Source: Ruania alkalisoli
GTDB lineage: Bacteria; Actinomycetota; Actinomycetes; Actinomycetales; Beutenbergiaceae
NCBI RefSeq assembly: GCF_014960965.1
Contig: NZ_CP063169.1
Coordinates: 1,149,581 to 1,213,580, forward strand
Reading direction: 5' to 3'
Length of the DNA: 64,000 nt
Numbering within the stretch: the first letter of the stretch is position 1; the number at the start of each line of letters is the position of its first letter. The notes beneath the pieces are model-generated. The model did no database searches and was not told the origin of the DNA. It was given only the letters and a program-made list of their open reading frames with translations. The position numbers and the translations under genes are program-made. Positions 41,905 through 50,816 of this stretch are shown here, piece after piece.

Positions 41905-43710
41905 ATGACCCACATCCTCTCGGCCGTGGCGTGGCCCTACGCCAACGGCCCCCGGCACATCGGTCACGTTGCAGGTTTCGGCGTCCCCTCGGACGTTTTC
42001 AGCCGGCACATGCGGATGGCGGGTCACGACGTGCTGATGATCTCCGGCACCGATGAGCACGGCACCCCGATCCTGGTGCAGGCCGAACAAGAAGGCGTCT
42101 CCCCGCAGGAGCTCGCGGACCGCTACAACCGGGTGATCGTGGAAGACCTCACCTCCCTGGGGCTGTCCTACGACCTGTTCACCCGTACCACCACGCGCAA
42201 CCACTACGCCGTCGTGCAGGAGATGTTCCGCACGGTGCACAAGAACGGGTACATGGTGGAGAAGACCACCATGGGTGCCATCTCGCCGTCGACCGGGCGC
42301 ACCCTGCCGGACCGCTTCATCGAGGGCACCTGCCCGATCTGCGGCTACGACGGCGCCCGGGGTGACCAGTGCGACAACTGCGGAAACCAGCTCGACCCGA
42401 TCGACCTGAAGAACCCGCGCAGCCGCATCAACGGCGAGACGCCGAAGTTCGTCGAGTCCAACCACTTCTTCCTTGACCTGCCCGCCTTCGTGGACGCCCT
42501 CGCCTCCTGGCTGGAGACCCGCAACGGGTGGCGCCCGAACGTGCTGAACTTCAGCCGCAACCTCCTCGAGGACGTACGTCCCCGAGCCATGACGCGCGAC
42601 ATCGACTGGGGCATCCCGGTGCCGCTGCCGGGCTGGGAGGACAACCCCAGCAAGCGGCTGTACGTCTGGTTCGACGCCGTGATCGGCTACCTGTCCTCCT
42701 CGATCGAGTGGGCTCGGCGCCAGGGCACCCCGGAGGCCTGGCGGGACTGGTGGACCAACCCCGACGCGCGCTCGTACTACTTCATGGGTAAGGACAACAT
42801 CACCTTCCACTCCCAGATCTGGCCGGCCGAGCTGCTGGCCTACGACGGCGGAGGCTCGCGTGGGGGAGAACCTGGCACTTTTGGTTCGCTCCAGCTGCCG
42901 ACCGAGGTGGTGAGCTCGGAGTTCCTGAACGTGGAGGGTCAGAAGTTCTCCTCCTCCCGTGGCGTGGTCATCTATGTGCGCGACATGCTCGCCCGCTATC
43001 AGCCGGACGCCTTCCGCTACTACGTGGCGGCCGCTGGCCCCGAGAACCAAGACGTCGACTTCACGTGGGAGTCGTTCCTGAGCCGCACCAATGACGAGCT
43101 GGTGGCCGGCTGGGGCAACCTGGTCAACCGCACGGCGAGCATGGTGGCGAAGAACTTCGGTGAGATCCCGTCGGCGGGCGAGCTCGCCGACGTTGACCGG
43201 GACATCCTCGCGAGCACGAACAAGGCCTTCGCCACGGTCGGGTCCGCGATCGAGGCGAACCGGCAGCGGCATGCCATCTCGGAGGCGATGCGAACCGTCG
43301 CCGAGGTGAACCGGTACGTGTCCGAGACCCAGCCCTGGAAACTGAAGACCGACCCGGAGCGCCTGGCCACCGTGCTGCACACCACCACCCAGGCGGTCAG
43401 CGACTGCAATACGCTGCTCGCCCCGTTCCTGCCGCACTCCGCCCAGGACGTGCACACCACCTTGGGGGGTAGCGGGACCTTCGCTCCGCAGCCGCGGATC
43501 GAGGAGGTCACCGATCTGGACGACGACTCCCGCCACTACCCGGTGATCACGGGGGACTACCGAGGTGAGTCCGGTTTCCCCGCGTGGGAGTCACGGCCCG
43601 TCGCGCCCGGAACTCCGATCGCCAAACCGACCCCGGTGTTCACCAAGCTGGACGACTCGATCGTCACCGAGGAGCTGGAGCGGCTGCGCGAGAAGGCCGA
43701 TGGCGCGTAA
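41905..43710 (+). CDS. metG: Methionyl-tRNA synthetase
   Basis: Charges tRNA-Met with methionine using ATP. The class I signature PRHIGHV lies at residues 16-22. The zinc knuckle is [17 protein letters not shown], and the second ATP motif is the KFSSS variant in GQKFSSSRG. The anticodon-binding helical domain and a 601-aa length are normal for the actinobacterial type. ATG 41905 ([15 protein letters not shown]) matches the conserved N-terminus; an ATG at 41884 lies upstream of the -10 box and is rejected. It overlaps tatD by 11 bases. Confidence 0.96.
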   Translation: MTHILSAVAWPYANGPRHIGHVAGFGVPSDVFSRHMRMAGHDVLMISGTDEHGTPILVQAEQEGVSPQELADRYNRVIVEDLTSLGLSYDLFTRTTTRNHYAVVQEMFRTVHKNGYMVEKTTMGAISPSTGRTLPDRFIEGTCPICGYDGARGDQCDNCGNQLDPIDLKNPRSRINGETPKFVESNHFFLDLPAFVDALASWLETRNGWRPNVLNFSRNLLEDVRPRAMTRDIDWGIPVPLPGWEDNPSKRLYVWFDAVIGYLSSSIEWARRQGTPEAWRDWWTNPDARSYYFMGKDNITFHSQIWPAELLAYDGGGSRGGEPGTFGSLQLPTEVVSSEFLNVEGQKFSSSRGVVIYVRDMLARYQPDAFRYYVAAAGPENQDVDFTWESFLSRTNDELVAGWGNLVNRTASMVAKNFGEIPSAGELADVDRDILASTNKAFATVGSAIEANRQRHAISEAMRTVAEVNRYVSETQPWKLKTDPERLATVLHTTTQAVSDCNTLLAPFLPHSAQDVHTTLGGSGTFAPQPRIEEVTDLDDDSRHYPVITGDYRGESGFPAWESRPVAPGTPIAKPTPVFTKLDDSIVTEELERLREKADGA

Positions 43711-44608
43711 GCGCGAGAAGGGCTTCCCGCCCGCTCCCGAACCGCTTCCGATCGCCGTGGTGGACAACCACACCCATCTGGAGTCCATCGCTGGCATCCT
43801 TCCCGACGACGTCCCCGACCCTGGTCTGACTGGTCACCTCGAGCAGGCCCGCGCGGTAGGGGTGACGGCGATGGTGCAGATCGGTTGCGATCTGGACTCT
43901 GCCCGTTGGAGCGTGCACGCAGCCCAGCAGCATCCCGAGCTCGTTGCCGGGGTGGCGATCCACCCGAACGAGGCCGTCCTGCACGCAGGCGTCCGAGAGG
44001 TGGCCCCCGATGGTCTGGAGCCAGATCCGCAGGCCCGGCACGAGAAGAGCTTGGATGAGGCTATCGCCGAGATCGCCGAGCTGGCCCGGGTAGATCGAGT
44101 ACGCACGGTGGGGGAGAGCGGGCTGGACTACTTCCGCGCCGGTGAGCAGGGACGTGCGGCCCAGCGGGAAGCCTTCCGCGCGCACATCGCACTCGCCAAA
44201 GAGCTGGACCTGCCGCTGCAGATCCACGACCGGGAGGCACATGAAGATGTGCTTGAGGTGTTGAAGCAGGACGGTGCGCCGCGGCGTACCGTGTTCCACT
44301 GCTTCTCGGGGGACGCCGAGATGGCCGCTGAGTGCGTGCGGCGCGGCTACTACCTCTCGTTCTCCGGCACCGTCACCTTCAAAGCGGCCGAGGAGCTCCG
44401 CTCGGCAGCGATGCTTGCGCCGGCTGAGCAACTGCTCGTGGAGACGGACGCGCCGTACCTGACCCCACATCCCTATCGAGGGCGGCCCAACGCCCCGTAC
44501 CTGGCCGCGCACACGCTACGGGTGCTCGCCGAGGTGCGTCAGGAGAGCCTGGAGAGGCTCTGCGAGAGTGTCCGGACGACGTCGGAACAGCTCTACGGAC
44601 CCTGGTGA
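43700..44608 (+). CDS. tatD: TatD family metal-dependent hydrolase
   Basis: TIM-barrel deoxyribonuclease of the TatD/YcfH group, 302 aa, with 3'-5' exonuclease or quality-control roles. Metal ligands: DNHTHLES (HxH), Glu in GESGLDYFR, His in [10 protein letters not shown], His in FHCFSG, and Asp in ETDAPYLTP. The ATG at 43700 overlaps the end of metG. The metG-tatD-rpf-ksgA-ispE order is a conserved actinobacterial arrangement. Confidence 0.94.
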   Translation: MARKREKGFPPAPEPLPIAVVDNHTHLESIAGILPDDVPDPGLTGHLEQARAVGVTAMVQIGCDLDSARWSVHAAQQHPELVAGVAIHPNEAVLHAGVREVAPDGLEPDPQARHEKSLDEAIAEIAELARVDRVRTVGESGLDYFRAGEQGRAAQREAFRAHIALAKELDLPLQIHDREAHEDVLEVLKQDGAPRRTVFHCFSGDAEMAAECVRRGYYLSFSGTVTFKAAEELRSAAMLAPAEQLLVETDAPYLTPHPYRGRPNAPYLAAHTLRVLAEVRQESLERLCESVRTTSEQLYGPW

Positions 44609-44676
44609 AGCAGGTGAGCCGGTCGTGACACATCCCACGATGCGGGCAAGATCCGACCCGGAATCTGGCATATCAG

Positions 44677-44692
44677 GTCACGAATCGGTTAC
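44677..44692 (-). promoter_or_regulatory. MtrA-like direct repeat upstream of first G5 protein
   Basis: On the minus strand GTAAC-N6-GTGAC. MtrA, a cell-wall regulator of actinobacteria, binds GTAAC-type direct repeats of this spacing and controls rpf genes in relatives. A matching site precedes the neighbouring rpfB. Confidence 0.5.
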
Positions 44693-44750
44693 GGTCAGGG
44701 AGCGACCCATCCCTCCTGGGCCGCTCAAGGCAAGAACAGGACCCCTCCCC

Positions 44751-45827
44751 GTGCCCCAGAGCAACACCACGTCCCGCCACCGCGCAGACGCCCCAGTCAC
44801 CACCACCCTGCCCCGTCCCATCCGTCGTGCGATCGGCGCTGCCGGTCTTGCCGTCGTCCTGGCGGGCTCGCTCGCGTTTGCGGCGACGCAGTCCTCCTCC
44901 GGCGACAACATGGCTGAGCAGGCGAGTCTGGCCGGTGCCGGGCAGTACAGCGTCGACCGGACCGACTACTGGAACCAGGTTTCCCGTGGCGGGGACAGTG
45001 CGCGCGAGGCGCTGAACGAGGCGGGGGAGTCTGTCTCCTTCACCGTGACTGTCGATGATCGCGAGGTGGACATCACCTCCAACGCGCGGACACTGGCCGA
45101 CGCTCTCATCGAGAACGGCATCGTCGTCGGTCTGGATGACAACGTCTCGGTCCCGATGAACAGCCTGCCCACCGAGGGCGCGGATGTGCAGATCGAACGC
45201 GTGGGCACCGTGTTCGGCACGGAGACCGAGACCCTCGAATACGAGACCATCGAACGCGAGACCTCCGCTCTGGAGCGGGGGGAGACGCGCACCGAGACCG
45301 AGGGCCGCGAGGGAGCACGGGTCATCGCGTACACCGCCGTGTACGAGGGCGGTGAGGAGATCTCCCGGACCACGACCGCCGAGATCCTGGTGTCGGCGCC
45401 GGTGGATGAGGTCATCCTCGTCGGCACGGCTGCGCCGCAGCCTGCCGCACCCTCCAGCTCGTCGAGTGCGTCGGATTCCGAGTCGGACTCCAGCGAGTCA
45501 TCAGCGCCCAGCGGCAGTTACTCCGGGAGTGACCCGCGCTCCATCGCCCGCCAGATGGTCGAGGCACGTGGCTGGGGCAGCGATCAGTGGAGCTGCTTGG
45601 ACTCCCTCTGGCAGCGCGAGAGCAACTGGAACCCCTACGCCCAGAACCCGACGTCGGGGGCCTACGGGATCCCCCAGTCGCTGCCTGGTTCGAAGATGGG
45701 CTCGGTTGCCTCGGACTGGCGAACCAATCCGGTCACCCAGATCACGTGGGGCCTGAACTACATCTCCGGCCGGTACGGCACCCCCTGTGGTGCCTGGGGC
45801 CACTCCCAGTCTGTGGGCTGGTACTGA
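44751..45827 (+). CDS. Secreted DUF348/G5-domain lytic transglycosylase-like protein
   Basis: Exported cell-wall protein, 358 aa. Domain order: basic N-terminus and signal-anchor helix (AIGAAGLAVVLAGSLAFAA), a ubiquitin-like DUF348 unit (FTVTVDDREVDITSNARTLA), a G5 domain (about 160-235, rich in TETE), a Ser-rich linker, and a C-terminal SLT-like transglycosylase domain. The latter has a probable catalytic Glu in WQRESNWNP and the AYGIPQS motif. Such proteins cut peptidoglycan glycan strands. Start taken at GTG 44751, which puts the signal helix at a normal position. It shares architecture with the adjacent rpfB but carries a different catalytic domain. Confidence 0.88.
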   Translation: MPQSNTTSRHRADAPVTTTLPRPIRRAIGAAGLAVVLAGSLAFAATQSSSGDNMAEQASLAGAGQYSVDRTDYWNQVSRGGDSAREALNEAGESVSFTVTVDDREVDITSNARTLADALIENGIVVGLDDNVSVPMNSLPTEGADVQIERVGTVFGTETETLEYETIERETSALERGETRTETEGREGARVIAYTAVYEGGEEISRTTTAEILVSAPVDEVILVGTAAPQPAAPSSSSSASDSESDSSESSAPSGSYSGSDPRSIARQMVEARGWGSDQWSCLDSLWQRESNWNPYAQNPTSGAYGIPQSLPGSKMGSVASDWRTNPVTQITWGLNYISGRYGTPCGAWGHSQSVGWY

Positions 45828-45914
45828 GCCGGGAGTGACCGCGTCCGGACGACCGAGCGTGGCGCGCGGCAGCACCACGTGCGCAGGCTCACAGCCGCCC
45901 GCCTCGACCACTGC

Positions 45915-45930
45915 ATAACGATTGGGTTAC
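45915..45930 (-). promoter_or_regulatory. MtrA-like direct repeat upstream of rpfB
   Basis: On the minus strand GTAAC-N6-GTTAT, aligned with the site at 44677-44692 within a shared 13-base block ACGA(A/T)T(C/G)GGTTAC. Confidence 0.45.
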
Positions 45931-46042
45931 ATTCGACAGGTCGCGGGCCCTGGTGAGGGTGCTGATCTGCGCCTCCTGCCCGACAGCGGCGCCTGTGTGC
46001 CGCTGAACGTCTGAAACCCCCTCCCCCTCCAGAGGATGTCTT

Positions 46043-47287
46043 GTGTCTTTCTTCCGCCGCACCGCCGAGCCCAGCCCCGCCGATCCCGGGGAGTCCTGGG
46101 ACGTGCCAGAGACCGAGGCGCAGCCATCGCCCCCCGCTCACGGCCGTCGCCGACGGGTGATCGTGGGAAGCGTCGCTGCGGTCGCGCTCGTGCTCGGCGG
46201 CTCCACCGCCGCGATCGCCGCCGCGCACAAGTCCGTCGAGATCGACCTGGACGGCCAGACCTACAGCCACAGCACCTTCGCCGGGGACGTCGACGGACTG
46301 CTCGATGAAGCCGGTATCGACCTCGGCCCCCACGATGAGGTCGTGCCCGGCGTCGACGAGCGCCTGACCGACAACGCCGAGATCGTCGTCCGGACCGCCC
46401 AGCAGCTGACGATCACCGAGGGAGGCCAGGAACGAACCATCTGGACCACTGCCCTCTCCGCAGCCGGTGCGCTCCAGGATCTGGCCGCCACGGGGCGCGA
46501 GGCATCAGTGGTGGCGTCCCGGTCTTCCGACGGGCGAGCCGACCTCGACCTTCCGCTGGCGGTCGATGGCGAGATCGTCATCGCCGTCGACGGGGAGGAA
46601 CGCACCGTGAACGCCGACGGCGCCGTCTCCCTCGCCGAGGTGCTGCTACGCGCTGAGGTCGAGCTCGCAGCGCAGGACGACGCCACGGTCACCAGCGCCG
46701 ACGGTGACGTCCTCGTCACGGTGACCCGCCGGTCGACCGAGACCGAGACGCAGACCGAGGTCATCGAGCACGAGTCCGCCGAACGTGGAACCGATGAGCT
46801 CTACGTCGGCCAGTCCCGGGTGGTGCAGGACGGTCAGGACGGTGAACGCACGCTGGAGATCGTCAACCAGCTCGTCAACGGCGAGGTGGTCAGCACCAAG
46901 GTGACCTCCGACGAGGTCACGACCGAACCGGTCACCGAGATTACCGAGGTCGGGACTGCCGAACGCCCCGCCCCGGAGCCCACCACGTCCAGCAGCTCGG
47001 GCAGCTCCAGCTCCTCGGGTTCCTCTGGTGGGTCGAGCTCGGCCGGCAGTGGCGTATGGGCGGCTCTGGCTCAGTGCGAGTCCGGTGGCAACCCGCAGAT
47101 CGTCAGCTCCAACGGCCTCTACTACGGGCTGTACCAGTTCTCGCTGAGCACCTGGCAGTCGGTGGGCGGTTCAGGCTTGCCGACCGAGGCGTCCGCAGCC
47201 GAGCAGACTCAGCGCGCCCAGGCGCTGCAGGCCCGCTCCGGTTGGGGGCAGTGGCCTCACTGCGCCGCCCAGCTCGGTCTCCTCTGA
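46043..47287 (+). CDS. rpfB: Resuscitation-promoting factor RpfB
   Basis: Secreted muralytic growth factor (414 aa) that cleaves peptidoglycan and wakes dormant cells. Domain order: cytoplasmic/basic N-terminus, membrane anchor near residues 40-62 (VIVGSVAAVALVLGGSTAAIAA), DUF348 ubiquitin-like repeats (three likely units between 65 and 235), a G5 domain (ETETQTEVIEHESAER onward), a Gly/Ser linker, and a C-terminal Rpf lysozyme-like domain with catalytic Glu in AQCESGGNPQ. GTG start with AGAGGA upstream. The 5' leader is about 110 nt after the MtrA-like box. It is followed by a palindromic repeat array and ksgA. Confidence 0.93.
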   Translation: MSFFRRTAEPSPADPGESWDVPETEAQPSPPAHGRRRRVIVGSVAAVALVLGGSTAAIAAAHKSVEIDLDGQTYSHSTFAGDVDGLLDEAGIDLGPHDEVVPGVDERLTDNAEIVVRTAQQLTITEGGQERTIWTTALSAAGALQDLAATGREASVVASRSSDGRADLDLPLAVDGEIVIAVDGEERTVNADGAVSLAEVLLRAEVELAAQDDATVTSADGDVLVTVTRRSTETETQTEVIEHESAERGTDELYVGQSRVVQDGQDGERTLEIVNQLVNGEVVSTKVTSDEVTTEPVTEITEVGTAERPAPEPTTSSSSGSSSSSGSSGGSSSAGSGVWAALAQCESGGNPQIVSSNGLYYGLYQFSLSTWQSVGGSGLPTEASAAEQTQRAQALQARSGWGQWPHCAAQLGLL

Positions 47288-47302
47288 GCCCAGTCCACTC
47301 CA

Positions 47303-47460
47303 GAAATCGCTCGTCGATCTGGCTGCTCACGAGCAGCCAGATCGACGAGCGATTTCAGGTACCGCTGGCGAAGAGGCGAGGGTGGCAGCCAGATCGACGA
47401 GCGATTTCAGGTACCGCTGGCGAAGAGGCGAGGGTGGCAGCCAGATCGACGAGCGATTTC
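47303..47460. repeat. Palindromic intergenic repeat, locus 2, with 52-bp tandem units
   Basis: A 26-bp perfect inverted repeat (47303-47328 and 47331-47356, two-base loop) is followed by tandem copies of its right arm in a 52-bp unit: 47333-47384, 47385-47436 (identical), and a partial third to 47460. The core CAGCCAGATCGACG is shared with the element at 1015-1112. It fills the rpfB-ksgA gap. There is no T-run. Confidence 0.93.
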
Positions 47461-47506
47461 TGGGGGAGTGGGTACGAGCGTCGCGACCGACCTTCACGCG
47501 GCCGAC

Positions 47507-47512
47507 TAGGCT
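47507..47512 (+). promoter_or_regulatory. -10 box of a leaderless promoter (ksgA)
   Basis: TAGGCT stands six bases before the GTG at 47519, directly after the repeat array, so ksgA probably has its own leaderless transcript. Confidence 0.5.
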
Positions 47513-47518
47513 CGCCCC

Positions 47519-48406
47519 GTGACCACCCCCAACCCGGCCGGCGAGACCGTCCACCTGCTGACAGCCTCCGACATCCGGGCCCTGGCGTCGCGCCTGGGAA
47601 TCCGTCCTACCAAGACGCTCGGTCAGAACTTCGTCACCGACGGCGGCACGGTCCGCCGCATCGTGCGCACGGCCGGTGTGACGCCATCGGACACCGTGCT
47701 GGAGGTGGGCCCGGGGCTGGGCTCGTTGACACTTGGACTCCTGGAGACCGGGGCACGGGTGATCGCCGTGGAGATCGACCCCACCCTCGCCCGCGCCCTC
47801 CCCGGTACTGTCGCCGAGCACGCACCGGTCGCCGCGCAGCGGCTCACCGTCGTGACCGCTGACGCCATGCAGGTGACCGAGCTCCCGGCCGTTCCGACCC
47901 GTCTGGTGGCCAATCTGCCCTACAACGTGGCCGTGCCGGTCCTGCTGCACCTGCTGGAACGGTTCGAATCCCTGACCGAGGTACTCGTCATGGTGCAGGC
48001 CGAGGTGGCCGACCGGCTGGTCGCCGGCCCCGGATCGCGCACCTACGGCATTCCCTCCGCCAAAGCCGCCTGGTACGCGGCCGCCACGCGTGCCGGGTCG
48101 ATCGGCCGCACCGTGTTCTGGCCGGTGCCGAACGTGGATTCCGCGCTGGTGCGGATGGTCCGCCGTGACCCGCCGGCGGTGGCGGTGAGCCGGGTGGCAA
48201 CCTTCGCCTGCATCGATGCTGCCTTCTCCCAGCGTCGCAAGACGCTACGCTCGGCGCTGTCCGGGTGGGCCGGATCGGCGACACTCGCCGAGCAGACGTT
48301 GCGGGAGGCAGGGGTGGACCCGAGGACCCGAGGTGAGCGCCTCGACATCGCCCAGTTCGCTGCGGTGGCCGCTGCCCGTGGTGCCGTGCGCGAGGCAGAG
48401 CGGTGA
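47519..48406 (+). CDS. ksgA: 16S rRNA adenine dimethyltransferase
   Basis: SAM-dependent dimethylation of two adjacent adenines near the 3' end of 16S rRNA during 30S maturation (RsmA/KsgA, 295 aa). The SAM motif is [11 protein letters not shown], the acidic motif AVEIDP, and the catalytic NLPYNV. The N-terminal QNFVTD segment is the family start. It begins with GTG and ends in a GTGA overlap with ispE. Confidence 0.96.
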   Translation: MTTPNPAGETVHLLTASDIRALASRLGIRPTKTLGQNFVTDGGTVRRIVRTAGVTPSDTVLEVGPGLGSLTLGLLETGARVIAVEIDPTLARALPGTVAEHAPVAAQRLTVVTADAMQVTELPAVPTRLVANLPYNVAVPVLLHLLERFESLTEVLVMVQAEVADRLVAGPGSRTYGIPSAKAAWYAAATRAGSIGRTVFWPVPNVDSALVRMVRRDPPAVAVSRVATFACIDAAFSQRRKTLRSALSGWAGSATLAEQTLREAGVDPRTRGERLDIAQFAAVAAARGAVREAER

Positions 48407-49389
48407 GCGAGCCGATCGGTGAGGCGGCGGCCGCCGGCGCCGTGCATGTGCGTGCCCCCGGCAAGATCAACCTCGTGCTGAAGGTCGGTCCGCTCGCCGA
48501 CGACGGATATCACCCCCTGGCCACCGTCTTCCAGGCTGTCTCGCTGTATGAGGACGTGATCGCCACCCCGGCCGAGGAGATCGAGATCTCCGTGACCGGT
48601 CGTCACGCCGAGAAGGTGCCGACGGACGAGTCCAACCTCGCCCACCGGGCCGCTGCGCTGCTCGCCGAGGCGACGGGCACCGCTGAAGGTGTGCACCTGC
48701 GCATCACCAAGAACGTCCCCACCGCGGGCGGGATGGCCGGTGGATCGGCCGACGCCGCCGCCGCGCTGCTCGCCTGTGACCTGCTCTGGGAGACCGGACT
48801 GGCGCGCGAGGAGCTGGGGCACCTGGCCGCCGAGCTGGGCGCGGACGTGCCGTTCGCTCTCACGGGCCAGACCGCCCTCGGCCGCGGCCGAGGGGACGAG
48901 CTCACCCCGGCACTGGCACGGGGCCGCTTTCACTGGGTGCTGGCACTCTTCGATGAGGGGCTGTCCACGCCGGAGGTCTTCTCCACCTGGGACCGGCTCG
49001 CCGTCGCGCAGGAATCGTCGCGGAACGCCGCAACGCGTCCGGCGGACCCAGTGCCAGAGCCGCTGGACGTGGGTGAGGAAGTCATGCAGGCGCTCGTCTC
49101 CGGCCAACCTCACCGCCTCGCCGAGGTTCTCGTCAACGACCTCACCGTCGCGGCCACCGAACTGCGCCCCGCCGTCGGAATCGTGCAGGAGCAGTCGCTC
49201 GCAGCCGGCGGGCTGGCCGCTGTGGTCTCCGGTTCCGGGCCGACCGTGGCCACACTCGCCGCAGATCACGCCAGCGCGCTGGAACTGGCCTCGCAGCTGC
49301 GGAGCAAGCAGGTGGCAGACGAGGTGCTCGTTGTCACCAGTCCTGCCCCCGGGGCCAGGCTCGTCGAACCGGTCCGCGACAACGTGTAG
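48403..49389 (+). CDS. ispE: 4-diphosphocytidyl-2-C-methyl-D-erythritol kinase
   Basis: GHMP kinase of the non-mevalonate isoprenoid pathway (328 aa), phosphorylating CDP-methylerythritol. Motif 1 is [11 protein letters not shown], the ATP loop is [18 protein letters not shown], and the third motif is [15 protein letters not shown] start in a GTGA overlap with ksgA, so both are one operon. Its end converges on a membrane-protein gene with 11 nt between stops. Confidence 0.96.
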   Translation: MSEPIGEAAAAGAVHVRAPGKINLVLKVGPLADDGYHPLATVFQAVSLYEDVIATPAEEIEISVTGRHAEKVPTDESNLAHRAAALLAEATGTAEGVHLRITKNVPTAGGMAGGSADAAAALLACDLLWETGLAREELGHLAAELGADVPFALTGQTALGRGRGDELTPALARGRFHWVLALFDEGLSTPEVFSTWDRLAVAQESSRNAATRPADPVPEPLDVGEEVMQALVSGQPHRLAEVLVNDLTVAATELRPAVGIVQEQSLAAGGLAAVVSGSGPTVATLAADHASALELASQLRSKQVADEVLVVTSPAPGARLVEPVRDNV

Positions 49390-49400
49390 GACGACGTCAC

Positions 49401-50816
49401 TCAGGCGGCGTCGGTGCTGTCGCCCGACAACGCCGGTCCTACGCGTGCCGCCCGCACATTGCCGTCGGAGTCCTTCGTGTCCCGTGGGAGCACCGGCCAT
49501 CGTCGCAGCAGAAGGTTGCGTAGTTCCGCGTCAGCCTGGTTGACCATCGAGGTCCATAGGAACGCGATCGTCAGCAGGCCCACTGCCACGGCCGTGATCA
49601 GCACCGCCGGCCACCGCAGGCCGGCGAAGAGCGTCGTCGATGCGGCAAAGATGTCCATCGGCACGGTCGAGAGGATCATCCACACGGGCCCAAGCACGAG
49701 GCCGATCCCGGCGAGAGCAGCCAGCACCTGCGCCATCGGCACCGACCGGTGCTCGGCGTAGGCTGCCAGCACGGTCGGCTCCGGTCTCGCCGCCTGCGGG
49801 TCGACCACGACGCGGTGCAGGTACCGGCGCTCAGCGGTGATCCCGGCGCCGGTGACCACGTTCCCGATGGCGGCTCCCGCGAGTACCGCCACGATCAGGG
49901 CCGCGAATCCCCACATGCCGAGGTCGACGAGTTGTTCGGTCCCGTCGTCGAGTGTGGCTCGCGGGCCGGCTGACCCGCCGGGCCAGCGCTCCGCATCCGG
50001 ATGCGTCACCACGATCAGCGCCTGCAGCAGCAGCAGCGCCGCACCTGCAAGCGCCCCGGCCACGCCGGTGATCCGCGATCCGATCCGCACGCGCGGATCT
50101 CTCCCGGTGTTCCCTGCTGCGGGCAGCACTCCATGGCGCCGGGCGTGCGACCAGGCGGCCGTTTCGTCGGAGGTGGTCCAGTGCGCCGCGATCTGCTGGC
50201 GACGCTCCCGGTGCGCGGGGAGGGTCACGCGGTGGATGTGACGCAGCCCCGCAATCACCACAACGGTCAGCGCCCCGCAGGCGAGGCCGACGAGCAAGCC
50301 CTCGCCCCAGCCCTCGACCACGGCGTACCCGATGAGCATGAGCGCGAAGAGGCCGAACACGCCGATCGTCATGATGAGGAACCCGATGATCGGCATGTTC
50401 TCCGTCACCACCCGTTCGACCTGCAGCGGCGCCGGCACCGCCTCCCGCGAGGCGCCATTGCGGGCAGCCGTCACCAGCGCATGGGAGGTCGAGATCCGCT
50501 GGACCGCCAGGGCCAGGCATACCAGTGCGCCCACCAGGTAGCCGAGTATCAGCAGTACGAGCAGGCTCAGCCGGGTGGTCTGGTCCACGGCATCCACGAC
50601 GGCGCTGCTCACCTCCCCTCCCATGCCCAGGTCGTAGAGCGCGTCCCAGAGGATTCCCTCCTCGGCGAGCAGACCCGACGCGAAGACCGCGCCGAAGGCC
50701 GCCAGCAACCCTGCTGCCATCGGGACCAGCGTGCGGCGCGCGTCCCGCGCGATCGTGCCGGCCAGACCCAGGGGGTATTCACGCCAGTGGTGAGTGCTCA
50801 CCGGGGTCTCAGACAT
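49401..50816 (-). CDS. Uncharacterised multi-pass membrane protein
   Basis: Uncharacterised integral membrane protein of 471 aa with about eight hydrophobic helices, among them LVPMAAGLLAAFGAVFASGLL, IIGFLIMTIGVFGLFALMLI, ALAGAALLLLQALIVV and WPAVLITAVAVGLLTIAFLW. A cytosolic loop between helices 4 and 5 is basic and His-rich (RHIHRVTLPAHRERRQQIAA). No known transporter or enzyme motif is apparent. The start overlaps the ABC-F stop; GTG 50822 is an alternative. It is probably co-transcribed with the ABC-F gene. Confidence 0.8.
   Translation of the reverse strand: MSETPVSTHHWREYPLGLAGTIARDARRTLVPMAAGLLAAFGAVFASGLLAEEGILWDALYDLGMGGEVSSAVVDAVDQTTRLSLLVLLILGYLVGALVCLALAVQRISTSHALVTAARNGASREAVPAPLQVERVVTENMPIIGFLIMTIGVFGLFALMLIGYAVVEGWGEGLLVGLACGALTVVVIAGLRHIHRVTLPAHRERRQQIAAHWTTSDETAAWSHARRHGVLPAAGNTGRDPRVRIGSRITGVAGALAGAALLLLQALIVVTHPDAERWPGGSAGPRATLDDGTEQLVDLGMWGFAALIVAVLAGAAIGNVVTGAGITAERRYLHRVVVDPQAARPEPTVLAAYAEHRSVPMAQVLAALAGIGLVLGPVWMILSTVPMDIFAASTTLFAGLRWPAVLITAVAVGLLTIAFLWTSMVNQADAELRNLLLRRWPVLPRDTKDSDGNVRAARVGPALSGDSTDAA

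Noticed and set aside
45828-46042. ydaO-type c-di-AMP riboswitch upstream of rpfB
   Set aside because: Such switches precede rpf genes in some actinobacteria, but I could not find the conserved core in this leader.
47333-47460. CRISPR array
   Set aside because: The repeat and the intervening sequence are identical between units (52-bp tandem), so there are no distinct spacers; no cas genes are present.
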